From NCBI GenBank assembly GCA_965202905.1, contig OZ241868.1, positions 372,001 to 436,000 of the forward strand: DNA of 64,000 nucleotides, given 5' to 3'. A model generated the notes under the pieces. The model saw nothing but the letters and a program-made list of their open reading frames with translations. It was not told the DNA's origin and made no database searches. Of this stretch, positions 16,614 through 24,582 are shown in pieces (position 1 is the first letter of the stretch; every line of letters starts with the position of its first letter). Made by a program: the position numbers and the translations under genes. Origin of the DNA: CAYFYS01 sp965202905. Lineage in GTDB: Bacteria > Pseudomonadota > Alphaproteobacteria > MPNO01.

Positions 16614-17846
16614 TCAGGCAGCCTGTTCGCGGCGGCCTGCCCGGACGCGCTTGGGGGCGGATCTGGCGCGCGGTCGTCCGGGACCGTTCCGCGCGCCTTG
16701 GGGTGCGACAATCGCGGGCCCGTTCCCGATCACCGTGAGCGGGCGGCGGATCAACCGCTCGATGTCGCGCAGGTAGCCGCGCTCGCTCGCATCGCAGAAC
16801 GACACCGCCGTCCCCCCGGCGCCGGCCCGCGCCGTGCGTCCGATGCGGTGGACATAGCTTTCCGGCTGGTTGGGAAGCTCGTAGTTGACGACATGGGATA
16901 TGCCGTCGACATCGATTCCGCGCGCCGCGATGTCGGTCGCCACCAGGACCCGTGCATCGCCCTCGCGGAACCGCTTCAGCGCGCGCTCGCGGGCGCCCTG
17001 GGACTTGTTGCCGTGGATCGCCTCGGCAACGACGCCGCCCTTGTCGAGCTGCTGGGCGATGCGGTTGGCGCGGTGTTTGGTGCGCGCGAAGACCAGCACC
17101 CGCGACAGCGCGGGATCGTCCAGGATGCGGGCGAGCAAAGCGATTTTGGCGGCAGTCTCGACGTGATAGATGCTCTGCTCGATGCGTTCGACCGGCGTTG
17201 CCTGCGGCGTCACCTCGATGCGGACCGGTTCGACCAGGATCTCGCCTGACAGATGCGCGATCTCTCCCGGCATGGTGGCCGAGAACAAAAGCGACTGGCG
17301 GCGGTCCGGCAGCGCCGCCACGATCTTGCGGACATCGCGCACGAAGCCCATGTCGAGCATCCGGTCGGCCTCATCGAGGACGAAGAATTCGACCGCGCCC
17401 AGCGCGAGCTGCCGCTGGTTCATCAGGTCGAGCAGCCGGCCGGGGGTTGCGACCAGGATGTCGGCGCCGCGATGCAGGGCGCTCACCTGCGGCTTCTGGC
17501 TGACGCCGCCGTAGATCACGGTGTGGCGCAGAGGCAGGCGGGCGCCGTAAGCGCGGAATTCCTCGCCGATCTGGATCGCGAGTTCCCGGGTTGGCGCGAG
17601 GATCAGCGCGCGCGGGCCGCGCGCTCGGTTCTCGCCGTTCATCCGCGACAGCCTGTGCAGGATCGGCAGCGCGAAGGCCGCCGTCTTGCCGGTGCCGGTC
17701 TGGGCGATGCCCAGAACGTCGCGCCCGGCGAGAAGTTCGGGGATGGCGCGGCGCTGGATCGGCGTCGGGACGTTATGGTCTCTGGCGGTCAAGGCATGCA
17801 GGATCGGATCGGCAAGGCCGAGCTCCGAGAAGCTGGTAACTGTCAC
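16614..17846 (-). CDS. rhlE: DEAD-box ATP-dependent RNA helicase, RhlE type
   Basis: 410 residues. Opens with the Q-motif region (FSELGLADPILHAL, TPIQRRAIP), then AQTGTGKTAAFALPIL (Walker A), VLDEADRMLDMGF (DEAD), FSATMPG (SAT), ATDIAARGIDVDGISHVVNY and HRIGRTARAG. A short basic tail of arginines and lysines after the core would bind RNA. This is the normal RhlE layout, used in RNA remodelling, ribosome assembly and degradosome work. It is transcribed toward the fusion gene; a spacer of about 500 bp separates its start from the next gene. Confidence 0.93.
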   Translation of the reverse strand: MTVTSFSELGLADPILHALTARDHNVPTPIQRRAIPELLAGRDVLGIAQTGTGKTAAFALPILHRLSRMNGENRARGPRALILAPTRELAIQIGEEFRAYGARLPLRHTVIYGGVSQKPQVSALHRGADILVATPGRLLDLMNQRQLALGAVEFFVLDEADRMLDMGFVRDVRKIVAALPDRRQSLLFSATMPGEIAHLSGEILVEPVRIEVTPQATPVERIEQSIYHVETAAKIALLARILDDPALSRVLVFARTKHRANRIAQQLDKGGVVAEAIHGNKSQGARERALKRFREGDARVLVATDIAARGIDVDGISHVVNYELPNQPESYVHRIGRTARAGAGGTAVSFCDASERGYLRDIERLIRRPLTVIGNGPAIVAPQGARNGPGRPRARSAPKRVRAGRREQAA

Positions 17847-18352
17847 TTGGGTGTCCTTATGCGCCCGGTCAGGCCGGGGCGTTTCGCCCGGATCCGGGCG
17901 CGGCCGGAACGGCAGGATTCTTGATTATTGTTCCCGGGACTTGCGCCGCAACTCGGCGGCGGTTCGCGCAATCGCGAGACAATACACGCAGGACACATGG
18001 GCGCCCTTGCCCGTAATGTCAAGAAATCTATCGACCGATCGGACCGGGCAGGGGCGGAAGCAGGAGCGGAAGATGTCGAATCCCGGGCCGCCGGGCAAGC
18101 GGCCGGCCCGCTTCGTCGTTCAGGCCGAATTGGATCTCCATCCGGCGGTCGGTAAGGATCGGGGCGCCGAACCGCCGGTCCCGGACGGCAAGATTCTCGC
18201 TCAGCTTCCGCATGTGGCGCTCCGGCACAGCGCCGTAGCCCAGCCCATTGCCCGATGACGCCGAACGAACTATCCCTGGCGCTCATCCCATCGTCTCGAC
18301 CGGGAGTTCCAGACTCGGGGTCCGGTATGGGGCGGTGGGGCAGGGCGCCCGT
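17847..18352 (+). other. Divergent intergenic region upstream of rhlE and the amidohydrolase
   Basis: About 500 bases. A minus-strand frame around 18028-18240 (containing MRKLSENLAVRDRRFG) has a coding look but no recognised family and no clear start, so it is not called. GATTATTG near 17924 and a TCGACCGATCGGACCG run near 18034 are the only compositional breaks. Regulatory elements for the two divergent genes presumably lie here. Confidence 0.35.
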
Positions 18353-19144
18353 ATGCCGGATGTCGGAGGAATGCGCGAAGGCTTGTTGAGCGATACCGAT
18401 CCGCCGCCCTATACGGTGGTGAACGCCGATGCCGCGGGGCCGGTCGTGCTGGCCTGCGATCATGCCGGCAACGCGGTGCCCGAGGCGCTCGGCAGTCTCG
18501 GTCTGCCGCCGGATGCGCTTGGAGGTCACATCGCCTGGGACGAGGGCGCCGCCGAAATCGCGCGGCTCCTCGCCGGCCGGCTCAATGCCGTCTGCGTGAT
18601 GGCCGGCTATTCGCGGCTGGTGATCGACTGCAACCGGGCGGTGGACCATGAGACCTCGATTGCGGCGGAGAGCGACGGAATCGCGGTGCCCGGCAATCGG
18701 GGCCTCGGCGATCGCGAGCGTATGCTGCGGCGGCGCGCCGTCTTCGATCCCTACCACGATGCGCTTGCGGCGGCGCTCGATGCGGTGCGCGCGCGTGGCC
18801 AAAGGCCGGCGCTGATCGCGGTTCACAGCTTTACACCCGTGATGGACGGCCGAGCGCGGCCCTGGCAGGTCGCGATCCTGTGGGCTTACGACCCGCGCAT
18901 TCCGGCGCCGTTGATAGCCGCCCTCCGGGCGCGCGGCGATCTCGCGGTCGGCGACAACGTGCCCTATTCGGGGCGCGATCAGTACGGCTACACCATGGAG
19001 GCCCACGGCGCCGGGGCGGACATACCCCACGCGCTGATCGAGATCCGCAGCGATGAGATCGCCGATGCGGCGGGTGTCGAGCGCTATGCCGGCATCCTGG
19101 CAGAAGCGCTGGAGCCGGTGCTGGCCGGGCTCGCGGACGGCTGA
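18353..19144 (+). CDS. N-formylglutamate amidohydrolase family protein
   Basis: 263 residues. Family signatures are ACDHAGNAVP near residue 39, HIAWDEGA, YSRLVIDCNR, IAVHSFTPVMDG and NVPYSGRDQYGYTMEAHG. These enzymes hydrolyse N-formyl- or N-acyl-glutamate-like amides in the HutG style, in the cytoplasm. Start taken at ATG 18353; an ATG at 18371 immediately follows GGAGGA, but that spacing is too tight to favour it. It is followed by DUF1244 and gapR on the same strand, a neighbourhood common in alphaproteobacteria. No other hut genes are nearby, so histidine catabolism should not be assumed. Confidence 0.85.
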   Translation: MPDVGGMREGLLSDTDPPPYTVVNADAAGPVVLACDHAGNAVPEALGSLGLPPDALGGHIAWDEGAAEIARLLAGRLNAVCVMAGYSRLVIDCNRAVDHETSIAAESDGIAVPGNRGLGDRERMLRRRAVFDPYHDALAAALDAVRARGQRPALIAVHSFTPVMDGRARPWQVAILWAYDPRIPAPLIAALRARGDLAVGDNVPYSGRDQYGYTMEAHGAGADIPHALIEIRSDEIADAAGVERYAGILAEALEPVLAGLADG

Positions 19145-19258
19145 TTGGCCGGCCCGGGGTGTTCGAGGAGGCCAGCAAGCTGAGGCACGGCGGTGGACAA
19201 TGCCGGCGGATTGTCCAATATCCGTACAAGAAATTCGTCGTTGCCTGGGGAGAAGAAT

Positions 19259-19561
19259 ATGGACGATCGGACACGGATCGAGCTGGAAGCGGCCGCCTTC
19301 AGGAGCCTGGTCGACCATCTGCGCAAGCGGACCGACGTCCAGAACATCGACCTGATGACCCTGTCGGGCTTCTGCCGCAACTGTCTGAGCAGGTGGTACA
19401 ACGAAGCCGCCGCCGAGCGCGGCGTCGAGATGGACTACGAACGTGCGCGCGAAATCGTCTACGGCATGCCGTATTCGGAGTTCAAGGCGAAACACCAGAA
19501 AGAGGCAGGCGCGGAACAGATCGCCGCGTTCAAGGAAGCCGAGGCCAAGGCCGGCCACTGA
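19259..19561 (+). CDS. DUF1244 family protein
   Basis: 100 residues. The conserved FCRNCLSRWY segment with two cysteines near residues 41-44, and the MPYSEFKAKHQ stretch toward the C-terminus, match the DUF1244 family of small soluble proteins seen across Proteobacteria. GGGGAGAAG precedes the ATG at a good distance. Function unknown. It sits between the amidohydrolase and gapR and is probably co-transcribed with them. Confidence 0.88.
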   Translation: MDDRTRIELEAAAFRSLVDHLRKRTDVQNIDLMTLSGFCRNCLSRWYNEAAAERGVEMDYERAREIVYGMPYSEFKAKHQKEAGAEQIAAFKEAEAKAGH

Positions 19562-19586
19562 GAAGTTTCACGTAGAAGTTTCACGT
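19561..19586 (+). repeat. 13-bp tandem duplication
   Basis: AGAAGTTTCACGT occurs twice, starting on the last base of the DUF1244 stop codon. The second copy pushes the gapR ribosome-binding region further downstream. Confidence 0.95.
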
Positions 19587-19602
19587 ATACGAGGGGCGGG
19601 CC

Positions 19603-19863
19603 ATGGCCGAAGGGGGGCTGGCGGTCGACCGGCTGCGATCGTTCGTCGAGCGAATCGAACGGCTCGAGGAGGAGCGCGCGGGCATCGCCGCGGATATTCG
19701 CGAGGTCTATTCCGAGGCCAAGGGGGCGGGCTTCGATCCCAAGATCATGCGCCAGGTGGTTCGGCTTCGGAAGATGGACGACCACGAGCGCGTAGAGCAG
19801 GATCTGGTCTTGGAGACCTACCTGCGCGCGCTGGGCATGGCGGCGGCGGCGGCGCAGGAATAG
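19603..19863 (+). CDS. gapR: GapR nucleoid-associated protein (DUF2312)
   Basis: 86 residues. The long N-terminal helix (RLRSFVERIERLEEERAGIA), the DIREVYSEAKGAGFDPKIMR core and the C-terminal LRKMDDHERVEQ helix match GapR, the alphaproteobacterial dimeric or tetrameric protein that binds overtwisted DNA ahead of replication and transcription forks. Length and sequence are typical. The gene is followed at once by a strong terminator hairpin. Confidence 0.93.
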   Translation: MAEGGLAVDRLRSFVERIERLEEERAGIAADIREVYSEAKGAGFDPKIMRQVVRLRKMDDHERVEQDLVLETYLRALGMAAAAAQE

Positions 19864-19920
19864 GACCCTCACCCTCCCATTGCCGCGCGTAGCGGGGCGG
19901 GTGAGGGTCGTTTCTGTTTT
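19864..19920 (+). terminator. Rho-independent terminator after gapR
   Basis: GACCCTCACCC at 19864-19874 pairs perfectly with GGGTGAGGGTC at 19899-19909, with extra GC pairing inside the loop, and is followed by GTTTCTGTTTT. It separates gapR from the convergent SDR gene, whose stop codon lies within the T-rich tail. Confidence 0.85.
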
Positions 19921-20618
19921 CAGAACTTCTCCACCCAGGGCCGCAGCTCGACCTCCCAGGTCCAGGAGCTGCGGTGCTGGCGGTGGATGTGCAGGTAGGT
20001 CTCGGCGATCGCATCGGGGTCGAGCGCGCCGTCCTCGCCGGCTGCGACGGCGCGCTCGCTGCCGGGCCTGGCGATGCCGCCATCGATGACGAAATGGGCG
20101 ATGTGAATGTTCTTCGGTTGCAACTCCCGGGCAAGGCTCTGGGCCAGGCCGCGCAGCCCGAACTTGCCCATCGCGAACGACGAGGAGTTGGCGTAGCCCT
20201 TGACGCTCGCCGAGGCGCCGGTCAGGAGGATCGTGCCGCCGCCGCGCGCAACCATCTGCCGGGCGGCCTGCTGGGCGACCAGAAACCCACCATAGCAAGA
20301 GATCAGGATCGCCTTGCGCACTTCCTCGACATCGAGGTCGATTACCGGCCCCCGCGCCCGGTAGGACGGGTTGAAGACCACGATGTCGGGCTCGCCGATG
20401 TCGGCGCTCACCGAGGCGAACAGCGATGCGACCGATTCCGGGGCGCTGGCATCGCAGGCATAGGCCTTGGCGCCGGTCTCCGAGACCAGGTCGGACAGTT
20501 TGTCGGTATTCCGCGCGGCCAGCGCGACGGACATACCTTCCTTTCTGAACAGCCGGGCAAGCGAGGCGCTCAGCCCGCCGCCCGCGCCGACGATCAAAGC
20601 GTTTTCGCTTTCAGCCAT
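19920..20618 (-). CDS. SDR-family oxidoreductase lacking the catalytic tyrosine
   Basis: 232 residues. The N-terminal ALIVGAGGGLSASLARLF is the SDR TGxxxGxG-type coenzyme motif (variant GAGGGLS). Strand and helix landmarks follow (VVFNPSYRARGP in place of NNAG, LLTGASAS). At the active site the family YxxxK reads FAMGK (F148, K152), so the usual proton-donating tyrosine is phenylalanine. I have an impression that a subgroup of SDR proteins shares FAMGKF. The enzyme may have another chemistry or a binding role. ATG at 20618; a longer frame upstream lacks support. Confidence 0.85.
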   Translation of the reverse strand: MAESENALIVGAGGGLSASLARLFRKEGMSVALAARNTDKLSDLVSETGAKAYACDASAPESVASLFASVSADIGEPDIVVFNPSYRARGPVIDLDVEEVRKAILISCYGGFLVAQQAARQMVARGGGTILLTGASASVKGYANSSSFAMGKFGLRGLAQSLARELQPKNIHIAHFVIDGGIARPGSERAVAAGEDGALDPDAIAETYLHIHRQHRSSWTWEVELRPWVEKF

Positions 20619-20662
20619 AGGACGCTCCCTTCGATGCCGTCGGGCGCGCCCCTGAGGATGGG

Positions 20663-20815
20663 TCAATGAAGCCCGAGGTGCGTGACGATCTTCCCGCCCC
20701 CTTCGGTATCGCGCGCGATCTCGATCGCGCGGACCGGCCCCTCGCGCCTGCGCGCCGCTCCGACGGTATAGACCATGCCTTTGACCGCGCGCCAACGATA
20801 ATTGACCGAGCGCAT
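20663..20815 (-). CDS. Small hypothetical protein (50 aa)
   Basis: An ATG at 20815 opens a 50-residue frame ending at 20663, filling most of the gap between the acyl-CoA synthetase and the SDR on the same strand. It starts MRSVNYRWRAVKGMVYTVG and is rich in arginine and valine, with a plausible small beta-rich composition. No family recognised. Position and strand suit an operon member, but a chance frame is quite possible. Confidence 0.4.
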   Translation of the reverse strand: MRSVNYRWRAVKGMVYTVGAARRREGPVRAIEIARDTEGGGKIVTHLGLH

Positions 20816-20828
20816 CGGATGAGCCGGT

Positions 20829-20870
20829 CTTATCGTGCGTAACTTATCGTGCGTAACTTATCGTGCGTAA
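20829..20870 (+). repeat. 14-bp triplicated sequence over the acyl-CoA synthetase stop codon
   Basis: CTTATCGTGCGTAA occurs three times without spacers (20829-20842, 20843-20856, 20857-20870). On the minus strand the first-read copy supplies the final codons (Tyr-Ala-Arg-stop) of the acyl-CoA synthetase, and the other two lie just past the stop. Confidence 0.95.
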
Positions 20871-22642
20871 AGCGACTCCAGCCCGTTGCGATGCGCATCG
20901 GTGATCTTATAGCGGCGAATCTTGAGAGACGGTGTGAGCTGTTCATTCTCGATGGTGAACGGATCGGCGCGCAGCATGAAACGGCGGACCCGCTCGATCG
21001 CCGGCAGATCGGCGTTGACCCGCTCGACCGCCTCGCCAAGCGTTGCCTTGAAGTCGGCGTCCTCGACCAGCGCGTCGAGCCTGGCCGGCTTGCCGGCCTT
21101 GCGCGCCCAGTCGCCGGCAAACTCGGCGTCGGGCACCACCAGGGCCACAAGGTGCGGCTTGCGGTCGCCGTAGACCATCGCCTGGGCGATTTCCGGCTGG
21201 ATGGTCAGGAACCCCTCGATCCGCTGCGGCGAGACGTTGTCGCCGCCGGAGTTGACGATGATGTCCTTCTTGCGATCGGTGATCCGGATATGGCCGTCCG
21301 GGTCGATCTCGCCGATATCGCCGGTGTGTAGCCAGCCGTCGCGGATGGTCTCCGCCGTCGCGGCCTCGTCGCCCCAATAGCCGTTCATCACCAGCTCGCC
21401 GCGCACCAGGATTTCGCCGTCGTCCGCAATTCTGACCTCGACATCGACCAGCGGCGGGCCGACGGTCCCGATGCGGATTTTGCCCGGCAGGTTGCAGCTT
21501 ACGATCGGCGCGGACTCGGTCTGGCCGTAGCCTTGCAGCAGCGTCAGCCCGAGCGCGCTGAAGAACATCCCGATGTCGTAGTTCAGCGGCGCCCCGCCGG
21601 AGACCAGCGCCTTGAGCCGGCCGCCGAAACGCTCGCGCACCTTGGCGCGGACCAGCCGGTCGAGCGCCGCATCGACGATCTTCTCGGTCACCGACAGCGC
21701 GCGCTCGCCGCGGATTTGCCGCGCGCCGAGCTCGACCGCCTTTGCGAACAGCCTGGCTTTGACGCCGCCTTTCTGGGCGACGCCGCGGGTGATCCGCCCG
21801 TGCATCGTCTCGTAGAGCCGCGGCACGGCGGTCATGATCGTCGGGCGGACCTCGCCCATGTTGTTGGCCAGCTTGTCGACGCCCTCGGCGTAGTAGATCT
21901 GCGCGCCGATCGACAGCGGGAACATCAGCCCCGCGGTGTGCTCGTAGGCGTGCGACAGCGGCAGGAAGGACAGGAACACCTCGTCGGCCAGCCCGAGCTC
22001 CAGCAGAAGCTGGTGGGCGCCCTTGCAGTTGCACAGGATTGCGCCGTGGCTGAGCATGACGCCCTTGGGCGCGCCGCCGGTGCCCGAGGTGTAGATCAGG
22101 CACGCGGTCTCGGACCGGCCGATCGCGGCGACCTTGGCCGCGGTCTCCGCGACCGCAGCGTGCGCGACCGCGTCCGCCCAGGAATGGACCGTGAGGCCGG
22201 AATTGGCCGGCCCGGCCGGCGGCTCGACCATGATCACGGTCTTGAGGCTTTCGGTCTCGGCCGCCGCGGGGAGCGCGCGTTCGGCCAGGGCCGGCGTCGA
22301 GACGATCAGGACTTTCGCGCCGCTGTCGGACATCACATGGCGATGATCGCTCACCTGGTTGGTGACATAGGCCGGAACTGTGATCGCGCCCGCGGCCATG
22401 ATCGCGACATCGGCGATCGCCCATTCCGGCCGGTTCTCGGCAACCAGCATCACCCGGTCGCCGCGCCCGATACCGATCGAGTTCAGGAAGGCGGCGAGGC
22501 CCGCGACCTGCCGCGCGGCCTCGGCGCCCGACACCGATATCCAAGCGCCGTTGCGCTTGGCCCACAGCAGGGGCCGGTCGCCGACCGCGCCCATGACATC
22601 GAAGAACATCGCCGGCAGGCTCTGCCAAGTGTCGTAGCGCAT
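20858..22642 (-). CDS. Long-chain fatty acid-CoA ligase (AMP-forming)
   Basis: 594 residues. Adenylate-forming signature LIYTSGTGGAPKGVMLSHG (TSGTTGxPKG with G for T), VPRLYETMHGRI, GYGQTESAPIVSCN, and GWLHTGDIGEIDPDGHIRITDRKKDIIVNSGG, with the CoA-ligase hinge residue in DRKKD. Length and motifs fit the FadD15/ACSBG-like long-chain acyl-CoA synthetases that activate fatty acids at the membrane. Start at 22642 has a GAGGGG-type site upstream; the frame extends 150 bases further without support. Its stop lies inside a triplicated 14-mer. Confidence 0.9.
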   Translation of the reverse strand: MRYDTWQSLPAMFFDVMGAVGDRPLLWAKRNGAWISVSGAEAARQVAGLAAFLNSIGIGRGDRVMLVAENRPEWAIADVAIMAAGAITVPAYVTNQVSDHRHVMSDSGAKVLIVSTPALAERALPAAAETESLKTVIMVEPPAGPANSGLTVHSWADAVAHAAVAETAAKVAAIGRSETACLIYTSGTGGAPKGVMLSHGAILCNCKGAHQLLLELGLADEVFLSFLPLSHAYEHTAGLMFPLSIGAQIYYAEGVDKLANNMGEVRPTIMTAVPRLYETMHGRITRGVAQKGGVKARLFAKAVELGARQIRGERALSVTEKIVDAALDRLVRAKVRERFGGRLKALVSGGAPLNYDIGMFFSALGLTLLQGYGQTESAPIVSCNLPGKIRIGTVGPPLVDVEVRIADDGEILVRGELVMNGYWGDEAATAETIRDGWLHTGDIGEIDPDGHIRITDRKKDIIVNSGGDNVSPQRIEGFLTIQPEIAQAMVYGDRKPHLVALVVPDAEFAGDWARKAGKPARLDALVEDADFKATLGEAVERVNADLPAIERVRRFMLRADPFTIENEQLTPSLKIRRYKITDAHRNGLESLYAR

Positions 22643-22794
22643 CGAAATCCCCTCGATCACCGGAGTTCCGGTCCGCCCATTATGGCCGGGTCCGTTAAGG
22701 TCGTTAAGGTTTTGATAAACGCCGCGCCCTGTCGGTCGTCGTTGGCGCGCCGCCGCGCATCCCTTATATCCTGGCTTCGACACTGGAGCCAAAA

Positions 22795-24582
22795 ATGAGT
22801 GACCAGCCCACCGCCGCCGCGCTCGGAGACCTGCCCCGCTGGGATTTGGCGGATCTCTATCCCGGCCCCGACAGCGATGCGCTGGAGCGGGATCTATGCC
22901 GGGCCGAGGCCGACGCCAAGGCTTTCAACGAGCACTGGGCCGGCCGGCTGGCGGCGCTCGACGGGGCTGGGCTCGGCCGCGCGATCGCCGCGTACGAGGC
23001 CCTGGAGGACATCACCGGCCGGGCGATGGGCTATGCCGAACTGCTCCATGCCGGCGACCTGAGCGATCCGGAGATCAGCCGGTTCTACCAGGCGATCCAG
23101 GAACGCGTGACGGCGATCTCCGCCGAGCTGTTGTTCTTCGCCCTGGAGATCAACGCGCTGGAGGAGACCACGCTCGAGGCCATGATGGCGGCGCCCGAGG
23201 CCGGCCGCTACCACTCCTGGTTGCGCGACATCCGCCTGTTCCGGCCCCACCAACTCAACGAGGAGGCCGAGCGGCTGCTTCACGAGAAGCGGCTGACCGG
23301 ACGGTCGGCCTGGAACCGGCTGTTCGACGAGACCATGGCGGGGCTGCGTTTCCCCGTCGACGGGCGCGCACTGACCAGTCAGGAGGCGCTGCACCTGCTG
23401 TCGGATGCGGACGGGGCGGTCCGGCGCGCGGCCGCCGAATCGGTCGGTGCGGTGCTGGGGGCGAACATCCGGCTGTTCGCGCTGATCACCAACACGCTGG
23501 CCAAGGACAAGGAGATCGAGGACGGCTGGCGCCGATTCCCTGCCCCGCAGTCCTCGCGCCATCTGGACAACCGGGTCGAGGACGAGGTCGTCGATGCGTT
23601 GGCCGAATCGGTGCGGGAGGCCTGTCCGAGGCTGTCGCACCGTTACTACGCGCTCAAGGCGCGCTGGCTGGGCGTGGACGCGCTGGACTACTGGGACCGC
23701 AACGCGCCGTTGCCCGACGCCGATGAGCGGACGATCCCGTGGCGAGAGGCCGCCTCCATCGTGCTTGAAGCCTACGATGCGTTCTCGCCGCTGCTCGGCG
23801 AGATCGGCCGGCGGTTCTTCGACAACGCCTGGATCGATGCCGGCGCGCGGGCCGGCAAGTCGCCGGGCGCGTTCGCCCATCCGACGGCGCCCTCGGCTCA
23901 TCCTTATCTGCTGCTCAACTACCAGGGCAAGACGCGCGACGTGATGACGCTCGCCCACGAGCTCGGCCACGGCGTCCACCAGGTGCTGGCCGGCCCACGC
24001 GGCGCGCTGATGGCCGAGACCCCGCTGACCCTGGCCGAGACCGCCTCTGTGTTCGGCGAGATGCTGACCTTCAAAGCGCTGCTCGGCGGCGCCACCGACC
24101 CGGCCCGGCGCAAGGCGCTGCTCGCCTCGAAGGTCGAGGACATGCTGAACACGGTGGTCCGCCAGATCGCCTTCTACACCTTCGAGCTGCGCGTCCACCG
24201 GGCCCGGCGCGAGGGCGAGCTGACCGCCGACCGGCTGGGCGAGATCTGGATGGAAGTCCAGGCCCAGAGCCTCGGCCCGTCGGTGCGGCTGGGCGGGGAT
24301 TACCGCCACTACTGGGCCTGTATCCCGCATTTCATCCATGCGCCCTTCTACGTCTATGCCTATGCCTTCGGCGACTGCCTGGTGAACTCGCTCTATGCCG
24401 TCTACGAGGGCGCGCATCCGGGATTTGCGGAAAAATATCTCGACATGCTGCGCGCCGGCGGGACGCTCCGGCATCGCGAGCTGCTGGCGCCGTTCGGGCT
24501 CGATGCGTCCGATCCCGCCTTCTGGTCGCGTGGGCTCGCCGTCATCGGCGGCTTGATCGACCGGCTCGAGGACTTGGGATGA
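22795..24582 (+). CDS. pepF: Oligoendopeptidase F family (M3B) metallopeptidase
   Basis: 595 residues. Zinc motif HELGHGVH near residues 387-394 in the M3 consensus HExGHxxH, with downstream LAETASVFGEML providing the third ligand. The N-terminal PRWDLADLYPGPDS and C-terminal FYVYAYAFGDCLVNSLY are typical of PepF. It degrades short peptides in the cytoplasm. The ATG is 12 bases after CTGGAG. Its stop overlaps the ATG of the kinase gene (ATGA), implying co-translation. Confidence 0.93.
   Translation: MSDQPTAAALGDLPRWDLADLYPGPDSDALERDLCRAEADAKAFNEHWAGRLAALDGAGLGRAIAAYEALEDITGRAMGYAELLHAGDLSDPEISRFYQAIQERVTAISAELLFFALEINALEETTLEAMMAAPEAGRYHSWLRDIRLFRPHQLNEEAERLLHEKRLTGRSAWNRLFDETMAGLRFPVDGRALTSQEALHLLSDADGAVRRAAAESVGAVLGANIRLFALITNTLAKDKEIEDGWRRFPAPQSSRHLDNRVEDEVVDALAESVREACPRLSHRYYALKARWLGVDALDYWDRNAPLPDADERTIPWREAASIVLEAYDAFSPLLGEIGRRFFDNAWIDAGARAGKSPGAFAHPTAPSAHPYLLLNYQGKTRDVMTLAHELGHGVHQVLAGPRGALMAETPLTLAETASVFGEMLTFKALLGGATDPARRKALLASKVEDMLNTVVRQIAFYTFELRVHRARREGELTADRLGEIWMEVQAQSLGPSVRLGGDYRHYWACIPHFIHAPFYVYAYAFGDCLVNSLYAVYEGAHPGFAEKYLDMLRAGGTLRHRELLAPFGLDASDPAFWSRGLAVIGGLIDRLEDLG

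Noticed and set aside
18028..18240. Minus-strand frame with a LysR-like look (LGYGAVPERHM)
   Set aside because: Too short, no clear start, and the resemblance is limited to a few residues; left as intergenic.
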